Source: Luteibaculum oceani
GTDB taxonomy: Bacteria; Bacteroidota; Bacteroidia; Flavobacteriales_D; Luteibaculaceae
Length of the DNA: 64,000 bases
Direction: 5' to 3'
Assembly (NCBI RefSeq): GCF_007995015.1
Contig: NZ_VORB01000004.1
Coordinates: 1-64,000, forward strand
The notes under the pieces were generated by a model. That model was not told the origin of the DNA, did not search any database, and worked only from the letters and a program-made list of their open reading frames with translations. The translations under genes and the position numbers were made by a program. Shown piece by piece: positions 51,226 to 59,495 of this stretch (position 1 is the stretch's first letter; each line of letters begins with the position of its first letter).

Positions 51226-52407
51226 ATGGCGCATAAATCGCATTGGATTGCAAAAACCTTCTTCGGATTAGAAGATGTGGTTGCGGAAGAACTCGAAGAG
51301 TTTGGAGCAACAGATATAGAACCAATTAAAAGGGCAGTTGCATTTTCAGCAGAACCAAAAACACTTTATAAAATTTTAATGGGCATTAGATCTGCCCATT
51401 TTGTGCTTAAGGAACTATACCAATTTCAAGCCAGCAATCCAGAGGAATTGTACCAAGGTATTATGTCTCGAAATTGGGATAAGCATTTAGATGTCGACGG
51501 AACTTTTAAAGTTGAATCTGTCTGCTCCGGTGATCTGTTCACCCATAGCAAGTTTGTAGCGTTAAAAACCAAAGACGCCATTGCAGACTATTTTAGAGAT
51601 CGCTTCGATAAAAGACCAAGCGTAGACTTCGACAATCCCCAGCTTATTGTGCACGTTCACATTAATCAGGATAAGGTAAGGGTATTGCTAAACACCTGCA
51701 ACGAGCCATTATTTAAAAGGTCCTACCGACAGGAAACGGGCAAAGCTCCAATTAATGAGTGCTTGGCCGCTGGAATTCTATTAAAGGCAGGCTGGAAAAA
51801 ATACGACACCCTGTGGGACCCCATGTGTGGTGCGGGTACATTCGGAATTGAAGCTGCCATGATAAAACGCAACATTGCACCTAATCTGGACCGTAGATTC
51901 TTCGGGATTGAGCATTGGCCAGATTTTGTTAAGGATGATTTTGTTGCCGCCAAAAGAGAGTTACGAAACCAAATTGATGGAGCTGTAAACTTTAAAATAA
52001 ACGCCTCAGATATCGATCGCCGCGTGCTGGATGCTGCAAGAAGAAATGCAGAAAACGCAGGTGTGGAACACGATATAAAATACTACCGATCAGACATAAG
52101 AAATCCACTCATTACAGATGACGAGAATGGTTTGGTAGTTGTTAACCCGCCCTACGACCACCGTTTGAACCCACAGAATATTCTGGACCTTTACCAGGCT
52201 ATGGGCGACTCGTTTAAAAAGAATTTTACGGGTAAAAAAGTTTACGTGATTTCTTCTAACCGGGAAGCCATGAAGAATATTGCTTTGCGGCCATCGAAGA
52301 AACATACCGTATTTAATGGAGGACTGGAATGTATGCTATATAAATACGAGATTTTTTCCGGCGATCTTAAAAGTCACAAATCCAAGCAAAACAGAGATAA
52401 AAGTTAA
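51226..52407 (+). CDS. THUMP-domain RNA methyltransferase (RlmL N-terminal type)
   Basis: A 393-aa SAM-dependent RNA methyltransferase. A ferredoxin-like/THUMP region spans about residues 1-165. The methyltransferase domain has motif I DPMCGAGTFGIEAA and the catalytic motif IV NPPYDHRL. This matches the N-terminal half of E. coli RlmL, which makes m2G2445 in 23S rRNA; the C-terminal RlmK half is absent. The exact target here is an inference. It closes the overlapping run of six genes beginning at hutI. Confidence 0.9.
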   Translation: MAHKSHWIAKTFFGLEDVVAEELEEFGATDIEPIKRAVAFSAEPKTLYKILMGIRSAHFVLKELYQFQASNPEELYQGIMSRNWDKHLDVDGTFKVESVCSGDLFTHSKFVALKTKDAIADYFRDRFDKRPSVDFDNPQLIVHVHINQDKVRVLLNTCNEPLFKRSYRQETGKAPINECLAAGILLKAGWKKYDTLWDPMCGAGTFGIEAAMIKRNIAPNLDRRFFGIEHWPDFVKDDFVAAKRELRNQIDGAVNFKINASDIDRRVLDAARRNAENAGVEHDIKYYRSDIRNPLITDDENGLVVVNPPYDHRLNPQNILDLYQAMGDSFKKNFTGKKVYVISSNREAMKNIALRPSKKHTVFNGGLECMLYKYEIFSGDLKSHKSKQNRDKS

Positions 52408-52502
52408 ATAAAGACCGACGGGAGATTTACATTACCAAAAAAATAAATTTATTTAGCGGGTGAATCATTTAACCTTACTCGGACCCCAATAGAATAAAGC
52501 TG

Positions 52503-55313
52503 ATGAGAGGATTTATAACGTTAGTATTTGCATTATCTATCTGCCTAATAACCAACGGTCAGTATAAAGTTTCAGGTGTTGTAAAAGATGCTAGAAGCAA
52601 AGAAACACTGATCGGTGCAGCAGTAATTATTAAAGGAAAATCTAGTGGTGTAACCACGGATATTGACGGGAATTTCGAATTAAATATTCCTGGAAATGCA
52701 CCAACGGTTATTATGGTTAGCTACTTAGGTTACCAACCTCAAGAAAAAACTGTTAGTCCATCGAATAACAAGGTTGACTTCCTTCTGGAGACCAACCAAG
52801 TGGTAATGAAAGAGGTTAAAATTGTTGGACAGAGGGTTGAGGAAAAATTAAGAGAAGCTCCTGTAACCATCGAAAGAATGGGTATTAAGGAAATTAAACA
52901 AACCCCCGCTGCCGGTTTCTACGAAGGTCTGGCAAATTTAAAGGGTGTGGATATGACCTCTGCTTCCTTAGGGTTTAAGGTAATTAATACCAGAGGATTC
53001 AACTCCACCAGCCCTGTTAGAACCATACAGCTTATTGATGGTGTAGACAACCAAGCTCCTGGTCTTAATTTCTCATTAGGGAACTTTGTTGGAGTATCAG
53101 AATTAGATGTAGAGAAAGTAGATATTGTAGTTGGAGCGAACTCTGCAACCTACGGCCCCAATGCATTTAATGGTGTTATCTCCATGACAACCAAGGATCC
53201 TTATAAGTATGAAGGATTAGAACTACAGGTTAAAGGTGCGGAAAGAAACTTTGCCGAAATAGCAATGCGTTACGCTCACGTATCCGGAGAGTTAAATGAG
53301 GATGGTACCGATGAACTCCAAAATGCATTAGCTAGATTCAACAACAAGGTTCTTAAAGATAGATTTGCATACAAATTCAATGCATACTATCTAACTGCAG
53401 ATGACTGGGAAGCAACCAATTACGACACCACACTCGGAGTAAAAGAAGTATTAGACTCAGAGATTAAAACTTCCGCAGAAGGCTACGACGCTATTAACAT
53501 TTATGGGGAATCCCTTTACGGTTCTAGAACAGCAGTATATAATCCAGCAATCCTTCCAGGAACTGTTGGAAGAACTGCTGTGTACAGAACTGGATATAGA
53601 GAAGAAGACCTTACCAACTACGAAACCTACTCCCTAAAATTATCGGGTGCAGCATATTACAAGCTTCCAGAGAATTTTGGTACCGTAAGTTATTGGCAAA
53701 ACTATGCCTTAGGAACTACGGTTTATCAGGGTGATAACCGTTATTCGGTTAAGGACATTACCTTCCGCCAGCAAAAGTTAGAGTGGGATCACAAAAACTT
53801 TAATATTAAGGCATACCAAACCAAAGAGGACGCAGGAAACTCATACGACCTTGTATTTACCGCGCAACAGCTTTTAAGAAGACAAAAAGAAGATTTCCGT
53901 TGGTTTAACGATTATACTCGTGGGTATCGCGAGGCATACAGGGATAGTGGATACTCGGTTCAACAATCTTTTGAATACGCAAGAGCATTTGCGAATAGTG
54001 AAACCAACAATGGTGGTAAGTATTTAGTGCCAGGAACTCCAGAGTTTGAAGCGGAGTTTAATAAGATTACCTCCAACCCTTCTTTTCAAGATGGAGGTAC
54101 CCGTTTTGCAGATGCATCCAGCCTAAAACACATTGAGTTTAAAACGAATTTCGATTTAACTAAGATTAAATCGTGGTTACCGGAGACCTTTAAGTTTGGT
54201 GGTAACTATAGATTGTACGACCCAAACTCATTTGGAACCATTTTCTCGGATACCTTAATTGATAGAAATGACATCAGCAAGGGATTCGTTGACATTTCGG
54301 TATGGGAATATGGAGCTTTTACCAATTTCGAGAAAGATGTAACCACACTAGAAAAGAGTAAAGTAGGAGTTAAATTAATCGGTTCATTGCGCTACGATAA
54401 CCACCAAAATTTCGATCCTTTCTTCACGCCAGCATTAAGTGCAGTAATTTCTACCTCTAATACCGACAATATTCGTTTAACCTATACCACCGCAAGAAGA
54501 AACCCAACACTTCAGGATCAATATCTATTGTATGATATTGGTGTTGCTAGATTAAAGGGTAATATCAATGGTGAAGCTATTGTTTCTCTTGAAAATTACT
54601 TCGATCCAGAAGACGGTTACCTTGCTACAGGACGTCCAAAGGTGGAAACTATCGCGCCAGTTAGACCCGAGCGTGTTGAAACTTTTGAAATTGGATATAA
54701 AGGAATCATGTTTAGAAACCTTTATGTGGATGCAAGTTATTATCAAAGTAAATACAACGATTTCTTAGGATATATCATTGCTTTTGATTTCAATGATAGT
54801 ACCCAGGTACAAGGTGGAACATACGTATACGACATAGATAGCAAGCCAACGCGTTTTGCAGCTAACTCGATTTCCACTGTTGAAACGCAAGGATTCTCGG
54901 TTGGATTAAATTACTACTTCCCACAGTACTTTAGCATAAATGGTAACTACACATGGTCTAAATTAACTAAGACCAATGAGGATGATCCACTTATCCCATT
55001 CTTCAACACACCAGAGCATAAATTCAATATTGGTGTTGGGTTAAGAGGATGGAAGAACTTTGGAGCTAACATTACATATAGATGGGTGGAAGGCTTTGAT
55101 TATTTTGGTTCACCACAGTTTTCAGGTCCTGTTCCAACCTATGGTTTAGTAGATGCACAGGTGAATTACGAAATACCTGATTACAACCTAACCTTTAAAT
55201 TAGGAGCGTCAAATATTCTTAATAATTTACATTTTGAAGCATATGGTGCGCCATTTATTGGTAGATTGGCATACTTTTCAGTAAATTATGGCTTTAACAA
55301 AAACGGAAAATAA
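52503..55313 (+). CDS. TonB-dependent outer-membrane receptor with partner hydrolase-like gene
   Basis: A 936-aa outer-membrane transporter. Signal peptide residues 1-19 end in NGQ. A carboxypeptidase-like domain spans about 22-100 (VSGVVKDARSKETLIGAAV), then the plug (about 115-240, with TRGFNSTSPVRTIQLIDGVDNQ and ANSATYGPNAFNG). The barrel ends in FSVNYGFNKNGK. Its stop codon touches the start of the downstream secreted esterase-like gene with no spacer, so the two are an obligate pair. The pairing suggests uptake of something the secreted partner binds; the ligand is unknown. Confidence 0.92.
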   Translation: MRGFITLVFALSICLITNGQYKVSGVVKDARSKETLIGAAVIIKGKSSGVTTDIDGNFELNIPGNAPTVIMVSYLGYQPQEKTVSPSNNKVDFLLETNQVVMKEVKIVGQRVEEKLREAPVTIERMGIKEIKQTPAAGFYEGLANLKGVDMTSASLGFKVINTRGFNSTSPVRTIQLIDGVDNQAPGLNFSLGNFVGVSELDVEKVDIVVGANSATYGPNAFNGVISMTTKDPYKYEGLELQVKGAERNFAEIAMRYAHVSGELNEDGTDELQNALARFNNKVLKDRFAYKFNAYYLTADDWEATNYDTTLGVKEVLDSEIKTSAEGYDAINIYGESLYGSRTAVYNPAILPGTVGRTAVYRTGYREEDLTNYETYSLKLSGAAYYKLPENFGTVSYWQNYALGTTVYQGDNRYSVKDITFRQQKLEWDHKNFNIKAYQTKEDAGNSYDLVFTAQQLLRRQKEDFRWFNDYTRGYREAYRDSGYSVQQSFEYARAFANSETNNGGKYLVPGTPEFEAEFNKITSNPSFQDGGTRFADASSLKHIEFKTNFDLTKIKSWLPETFKFGGNYRLYDPNSFGTIFSDTLIDRNDISKGFVDISVWEYGAFTNFEKDVTTLEKSKVGVKLIGSLRYDNHQNFDPFFTPALSAVISTSNTDNIRLTYTTARRNPTLQDQYLLYDIGVARLKGNINGEAIVSLENYFDPEDGYLATGRPKVETIAPVRPERVETFEIGYKGIMFRNLYVDASYYQSKYNDFLGYIIAFDFNDSTQVQGGTYVYDIDSKPTRFAANSISTVETQGFSVGLNYYFPQYFSINGNYTWSKLTKTNEDDPLIPFFNTPEHKFNIGVGLRGWKNFGANITYRWVEGFDYFGSPQFSGPVPTYGLVDAQVNYEIPDYNLTFKLGASNILNNLHFEAYGAPFIGRLAYFSVNYGFNKNGK

Positions 55314-56726
55314 ATGATGAAAAAATTACTATTTATCGCGGTTTGCTTGGCTTGTTTTGCTTTGAGCACCAACGCACAAACTCGTTATTACAACGATGTT
55401 TTCACTGAAGTAACCGTTACTTCTGATGTACAGTATGGAGTTGGATTGAACGCCCAAAACCAATCGGTAGATTTGTTTTTGGACATCTATGAACCAACTG
55501 GAGATAACATCAATAAGCGTATTCCTATTATTGTTTCTCACGGTGGTTCTTTCCTACCTGGACAAGGAGCTAAAACGGATCCTTACATTGTAGATTACGC
55601 AAATGCAATGGCGAAAAAAGGATATGTTGTATTTGCTATTACCTACAGAGTTGGATGGGTACCTAACATTTCTTCTCAAGAACAATCTTCTAGACAAATT
55701 CTTCCTGCGGCTTGGAGAGCAATTCAAGATTACAAATCTGCAGTTCGCTTTTTAAGAAAAACAGTTGCAGAGGATGGAAACCTGTACAGAATTGATGGTA
55801 CCAACATTATTGGTGCTGGATTCGGTGCGGGTGGATACCTTCCAACAAACATGGAGGCTATTGACAGAGGAGCTGAATTATTCCTTCCAGAATTACAGCA
55901 AAAAAATGAATTAACTGGACAGCCTAACGGAACTCCTTACATCGATACTACCATCCAAAACCTTGGTGGTGTAGCGTACAAATCCGGACCAAACTCTAGC
56001 TACGATTGGTCTATTCCTTTCATTGCTAACTATTCTGGTGCTGTACCAACGCTTAAAGTATTTGATACCGGTGATTTCCCATTGATTATTTCTGTTCACT
56101 CGGAAGATGATGAGGCAACTCCGTACAGAACTGACTTAGTATACGCATCTGGAACTTTCCCTATTATCGAGGTTAGTGGTTCTTACTCCATCCACGAAAA
56201 ACTTGATGGAATGGGTAAAAATGGATTCTTTAAAACAGAAAACAGGGATGGTTACAAGCAAGTAAGAATTCCAGAAGACACTCCAGAAAGCAACATGTAC
56301 AAGAAAGGCTTATTAACTTTCCCTGGCGAAGTATACATGTGGTCTTCTAGCAACGACACTTACGATCAAAACTACGACCCTACTTATAAAGCTTGGATGG
56401 ATAGTGTTACTACTTTCTCTGCAGCTCGTATGCAAAAGTGGATTGCAACTACTACAGGTATTGAAACTGTTAGCATTAACGAAAGTGCTACCAAATTCTC
56501 TGTTTTCCCTAACCCAGGTAAGGACCTTGTTACTGTAAAAAGTAATGACTTCTCTCTAAACCCTGAGCGTATTGAGTTTATGGATATTGCTGGACGTGTA
56601 GCATTGAGTACAGAAATGAACAGCATGAAAGAAACCATTAATATTTCAAATCTAAAATCAGGTATATACTACATTAAAGTTCACGCGAACAACAAGCAGT
56701 ATATCCACCGTTTTGTTAAAGATTAG
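55314..56726 (+). CDS. Secreted alpha/beta-hydrolase-fold protein without nucleophile Ser, T9SS cargo
   Basis: A 470-aa exported protein. Signal peptide residues 1-21 end in NAQ. An esterase/lipase-type alpha/beta-hydrolase domain spans about 35-385, with oxyanion-loop HGGSF (76-80). Where related esterases have GFSAGG, this protein has GFGAGG: the nucleophile position is Gly171 (codon GGT at 55824-55826). Hydrolysis by the usual mechanism is therefore unlikely. The last 80 residues are a type A T9SS sorting domain (VFPNPGKDLVTV, ending FVKD). It follows the TonB receptor gene directly and may bind or present a ligand. A strong terminator follows. Confidence 0.87.
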   Translation: MMKKLLFIAVCLACFALSTNAQTRYYNDVFTEVTVTSDVQYGVGLNAQNQSVDLFLDIYEPTGDNINKRIPIIVSHGGSFLPGQGAKTDPYIVDYANAMAKKGYVVFAITYRVGWVPNISSQEQSSRQILPAAWRAIQDYKSAVRFLRKTVAEDGNLYRIDGTNIIGAGFGAGGYLPTNMEAIDRGAELFLPELQQKNELTGQPNGTPYIDTTIQNLGGVAYKSGPNSSYDWSIPFIANYSGAVPTLKVFDTGDFPLIISVHSEDDEATPYRTDLVYASGTFPIIEVSGSYSIHEKLDGMGKNGFFKTENRDGYKQVRIPEDTPESNMYKKGLLTFPGEVYMWSSSNDTYDQNYDPTYKAWMDSVTTFSAARMQKWIATTTGIETVSINESATKFSVFPNPGKDLVTVKSNDFSLNPERIEFMDIAGRVALSTEMNSMKETINISNLKSGIYYIKVHANNKQYIHRFVKD

Positions 56727-56751
56727 GTTCAGTTAAGAATCAAATTAGAAG

Positions 56752-56781
56752 AGCCCTTCGCAATGCGAGGGGCTTTTTTTT
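56752..56781 (+). terminator. Intrinsic terminator after the receptor/hydrolase pair
   Basis: A 10-bp stem AGCCCTTCGC/GCGAGGGGCT (one G-T pair) with an AAT loop, then seven T. It ends the 52503-56726 transcript and shows that an ATG at 56763, inside the hairpin, is not the start of the next gene. Confidence 0.92.
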
Positions 56782-56870
56782 GCCCTAAATCCAATTGTGA
56801 AATATTGCCAAAGCCTCCACATTTTGACCATCCAATTAGATTTTACCCCAGTAATCCCAATTTGGAGCTG

Positions 56871-56878
56871 TACTTTTG
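56871..56878 (+). promoter_or_regulatory. -7 promoter element for the OMP_b-brl_3 receptor
   Basis: TACTTTTG fits TAnnTTTG and lies 34 bp before the ATG at 56913. The -33 position carries TTTT rather than TTTG, so the call is tentative. Confidence 0.45.
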
Positions 56879-56912
56879 CCGCTCTTTTTTCCTTTGTATA
56901 AAATACCGTACC

Positions 56913-59375
56913 ATGGCAAAGTCTACATACCTTTTACTCCTACCCCTCTTTCTAGTTCAATTAGCATTTGGGCAGCAGCAATATACTGGTGCTAAGCTTG
57001 GATCAATTTCGGGAACTATAATCGATGCGGAAACCAAAAAAGGCATAGAATACGCCACCATATCATTACACCTGGTAAATGATTCGAGTCTTGTAACCGG
57101 AACAACTGCTAAATCAGATGGATCTTTCGAGTTATCAAAGGTTAATCTAGGTAAGTATTATCTCAGAATCGGGTTTATCGGTTATCAAGCCAAGTATGTC
57201 CCTAATGTTAACCTTACCAAGGAATTAAATGAAATCGAATTGGGTGTTATTGCCCTTTCCGGCTCCTATAGCGACCTCCAAGAGGTAGAGGTTACCGCCG
57301 AAAAGCGCCAGATGGAAACCATGATCGACAAAAAAATCTTCAACGTAGACAAAACTCCTGCAGCTGCCGGAGGAGATGGTTTAGAAGTATTAAGAAATGT
57401 ACCCTCAGTGGAGGTAGATATAGACGGAAACATTAGTTTAAGGGGTGAATCCAATGTAAATATATTAGTAGATGGACGCCCTATTAATATGTCTGCTTCT
57501 CAATATTTACAAAGTGTACCAGCTTCCTCAATTGAAAAAATAGAGTTGATTACCAACCCATCTGCTAAATATGATCCAGAAGGGACTTCAGGTATCATTA
57601 ACATTATCATGAAAAAGGACCGGAAAGGTGGATTTAACGGGAGTTTAAATAGCTCTATTGGACATGGTATCTACACAAAAACGAACAACTCACTTGCACT
57701 TAATTATAGAAAAGGAAAATTCAATGTTTCCAGCTCTTTAAGTGCCAACCTTTCTAAGACCTGGTATGGAGGTAATAACGATAGGGACATCTTTTTGCCA
57801 GACACCAACTTTTACCAAACAACACGGGATAGCGGTTTCAATAAAAACAACAACTTAACAGGTAAAATAGGCCTCGACTATTTCTTAAATAATAAAACCA
57901 CGCTTTACTTCTCTGGAACGGTAATGGACATAAGTGGAAACGGGGAACGCAAGATGAATTACCTCAACTACACTTCCGAAAGGAACTTGGTAAACGAATC
58001 AGGCAGAGACGCTTTTGCAGAATATACTATTGATGGCTATGCTCTTAATGGTGGAGTGCAACATAAATTTGAAAAAGAAGGGCATACCCTAGATTTAGAT
58101 ATTAACTACTCAGATAACGACCAGGCAACAAGCGAAAAATTCAGCCAACAATTCATCGATCCAAATGGAGAGTCTTTCGAGGCTCCCCTTTTTCAAAGAC
58201 AAAGCAATACGGAGCTGAGAAGCGTATTCAACTCCAGGTTAGATTACGTTAACCCCCTTACCGATTCGGTAATATTTGAGGCGGGATTCCATACCACACT
58301 GAGAGATTTTGATAATGACATTTATCTGGATCAACAGGATAGCACCGGAACCTATCAGCCTATAGACTCCTTAAACAATAGATTCTTGTACGACGAAACG
58401 GTATATGCGTTATATACCACGCTAAGTAAAGAGTTTAAAAAATGGACTTTAAAGGGTGGGTTAAGATATGAGTACACCGGAATTAGAGGGAAATTGGTAA
58501 ATACTGGTGAGGAAGCAAAGCCAACCTATAATTCTTTATTCCCCTCAGCATACATTTCTTATAAGCTAAGCCCTACAAACAATGTACAGGTAAGTTATAC
58601 GAGAAGAATTAACCGCCCAAGCGAAAATCAGTTAAACCCATTTGCATCTTACGCAGACCCATACACAATTAGAACAGGTAACCCATTTTTACGTCCAGAA
58701 TACATAGACGTTTATGAGCTGGGTTACAACAGCTACGGGAAAAAGGTGAACATAAACGCGTCGGTTTACATGCGAAAAGTAAATGACAGAATAGGTCGTT
58801 TCCTTCAGCTTAACGAGAATGGAACCAACGTGGTGTTATTCAGAAATTTTGATGATTCCTACGTATACGGAAGCGAGTTGATTCTTACCTACAACCCTTT
58901 CTCATGGTGGCGTACCACAACCAGTTTCAATTATTGGCACAGTAAATTCTCTAAGGAGGGAATTCTTGAAAACGTTGTTAACTTAAATAATAATGGATAT
59001 TCCGTTTTCTTCAACTCCATGCACAACCTTAAAAAAGGGTGGATACTTCAGTGGAATGTAATGTATCGAGGTAAAATGAAAGTATTACAAGGTAACATTA
59101 CCCCTATGTACGGTATGGACTTAAGCGCAAGAAAATCGATCCTAAACAATAAGGGTTCTATCTCCCTGAGAGTAAGCGACATTTTCAATATGCGCAGATT
59201 TGGTTTTGAAAGCATGCGCCTGGAAAATTACCAATACGAAACACTAAGAAGATGGGAATCTAGAACTGTATACCTAAGTTTCAACTACAATTTTGGTAAG
59301 CAGGATATGCCTCGTATCAATAGAAGACGAAACGACAATAGAGGTGGGGACGACTTACCTTCAACAGGATTTTAA
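56913..59375 (+). CDS. TonB-dependent receptor, outer-membrane beta-barrel (OMP_b-brl_3) type
   Basis: An 820-aa outer-membrane protein. Signal peptide residues 1-20 end in FGQ. A carboxypeptidase-like domain spans about 30-115 (ISGTIIDAETKKGIEYATI), then the plug (DKTPAAAGGDGLEVLRNVPSVEV, LVDGRPINMSAS, YDPEGTSGIINIIMKK) and a barrel of the OMP_b-brl_3 type. The C-terminus is basic (RINRRRNDNRGG). This receptor class differs from the three others in the window. The start at 56913 gives a proper signal peptide; an upstream ATG at 56763 is inside a terminator. A -7 element TACTTTTG lies at 56871-56878. The ligand is unknown. Confidence 0.9.
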   Translation: MAKSTYLLLLPLFLVQLAFGQQQYTGAKLGSISGTIIDAETKKGIEYATISLHLVNDSSLVTGTTAKSDGSFELSKVNLGKYYLRIGFIGYQAKYVPNVNLTKELNEIELGVIALSGSYSDLQEVEVTAEKRQMETMIDKKIFNVDKTPAAAGGDGLEVLRNVPSVEVDIDGNISLRGESNVNILVDGRPINMSASQYLQSVPASSIEKIELITNPSAKYDPEGTSGIINIIMKKDRKGGFNGSLNSSIGHGIYTKTNNSLALNYRKGKFNVSSSLSANLSKTWYGGNNDRDIFLPDTNFYQTTRDSGFNKNNNLTGKIGLDYFLNNKTTLYFSGTVMDISGNGERKMNYLNYTSERNLVNESGRDAFAEYTIDGYALNGGVQHKFEKEGHTLDLDINYSDNDQATSEKFSQQFIDPNGESFEAPLFQRQSNTELRSVFNSRLDYVNPLTDSVIFEAGFHTTLRDFDNDIYLDQQDSTGTYQPIDSLNNRFLYDETVYALYTTLSKEFKKWTLKGGLRYEYTGIRGKLVNTGEEAKPTYNSLFPSAYISYKLSPTNNVQVSYTRRINRPSENQLNPFASYADPYTIRTGNPFLRPEYIDVYELGYNSYGKKVNINASVYMRKVNDRIGRFLQLNENGTNVVLFRNFDDSYVYGSELILTYNPFSWWRTTTSFNYWHSKFSKEGILENVVNLNNNGYSVFFNSMHNLKKGWILQWNVMYRGKMKVLQGNITPMYGMDLSARKSILNNKGSISLRVSDIFNMRRFGFESMRLENYQYETLRRWESRTVYLSFNYNFGKQDMPRINRRRNDNRGGDDLPSTGF

Positions 59376-59397
59376 TATTTAATCAAAAAGCATTAAT

Positions 59398-59430
59398 AAA
59401 GACCGTAAACCTTCTGTTAGCGGTCTTTTT
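59398..59430 (+). terminator. Terminator after the OMP_b-brl_3 receptor
   Basis: A hairpin of AAAGACCG/CGGTCTTT extended by further pairs with one mismatch, loop CTTCT, followed by TT. It lies 22 bp past the receptor stop and 65 bp before the convergent E1 gene end, and could act for both strands. Confidence 0.75.
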
Positions 59431-59495
59431 GCTTTTCAGTATCCTAGTTTTGTATCTAATTGACCATCACACCGTTTTATTTAAACTGAGGAAGA

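Noticed and set aside
56763-56912. 50-residue N-terminal extension of the OMP_b-brl_3 receptor
   Set aside because: The ATG lies inside a terminator hairpin and the extension precedes a good signal peptide; start moved to 56913.
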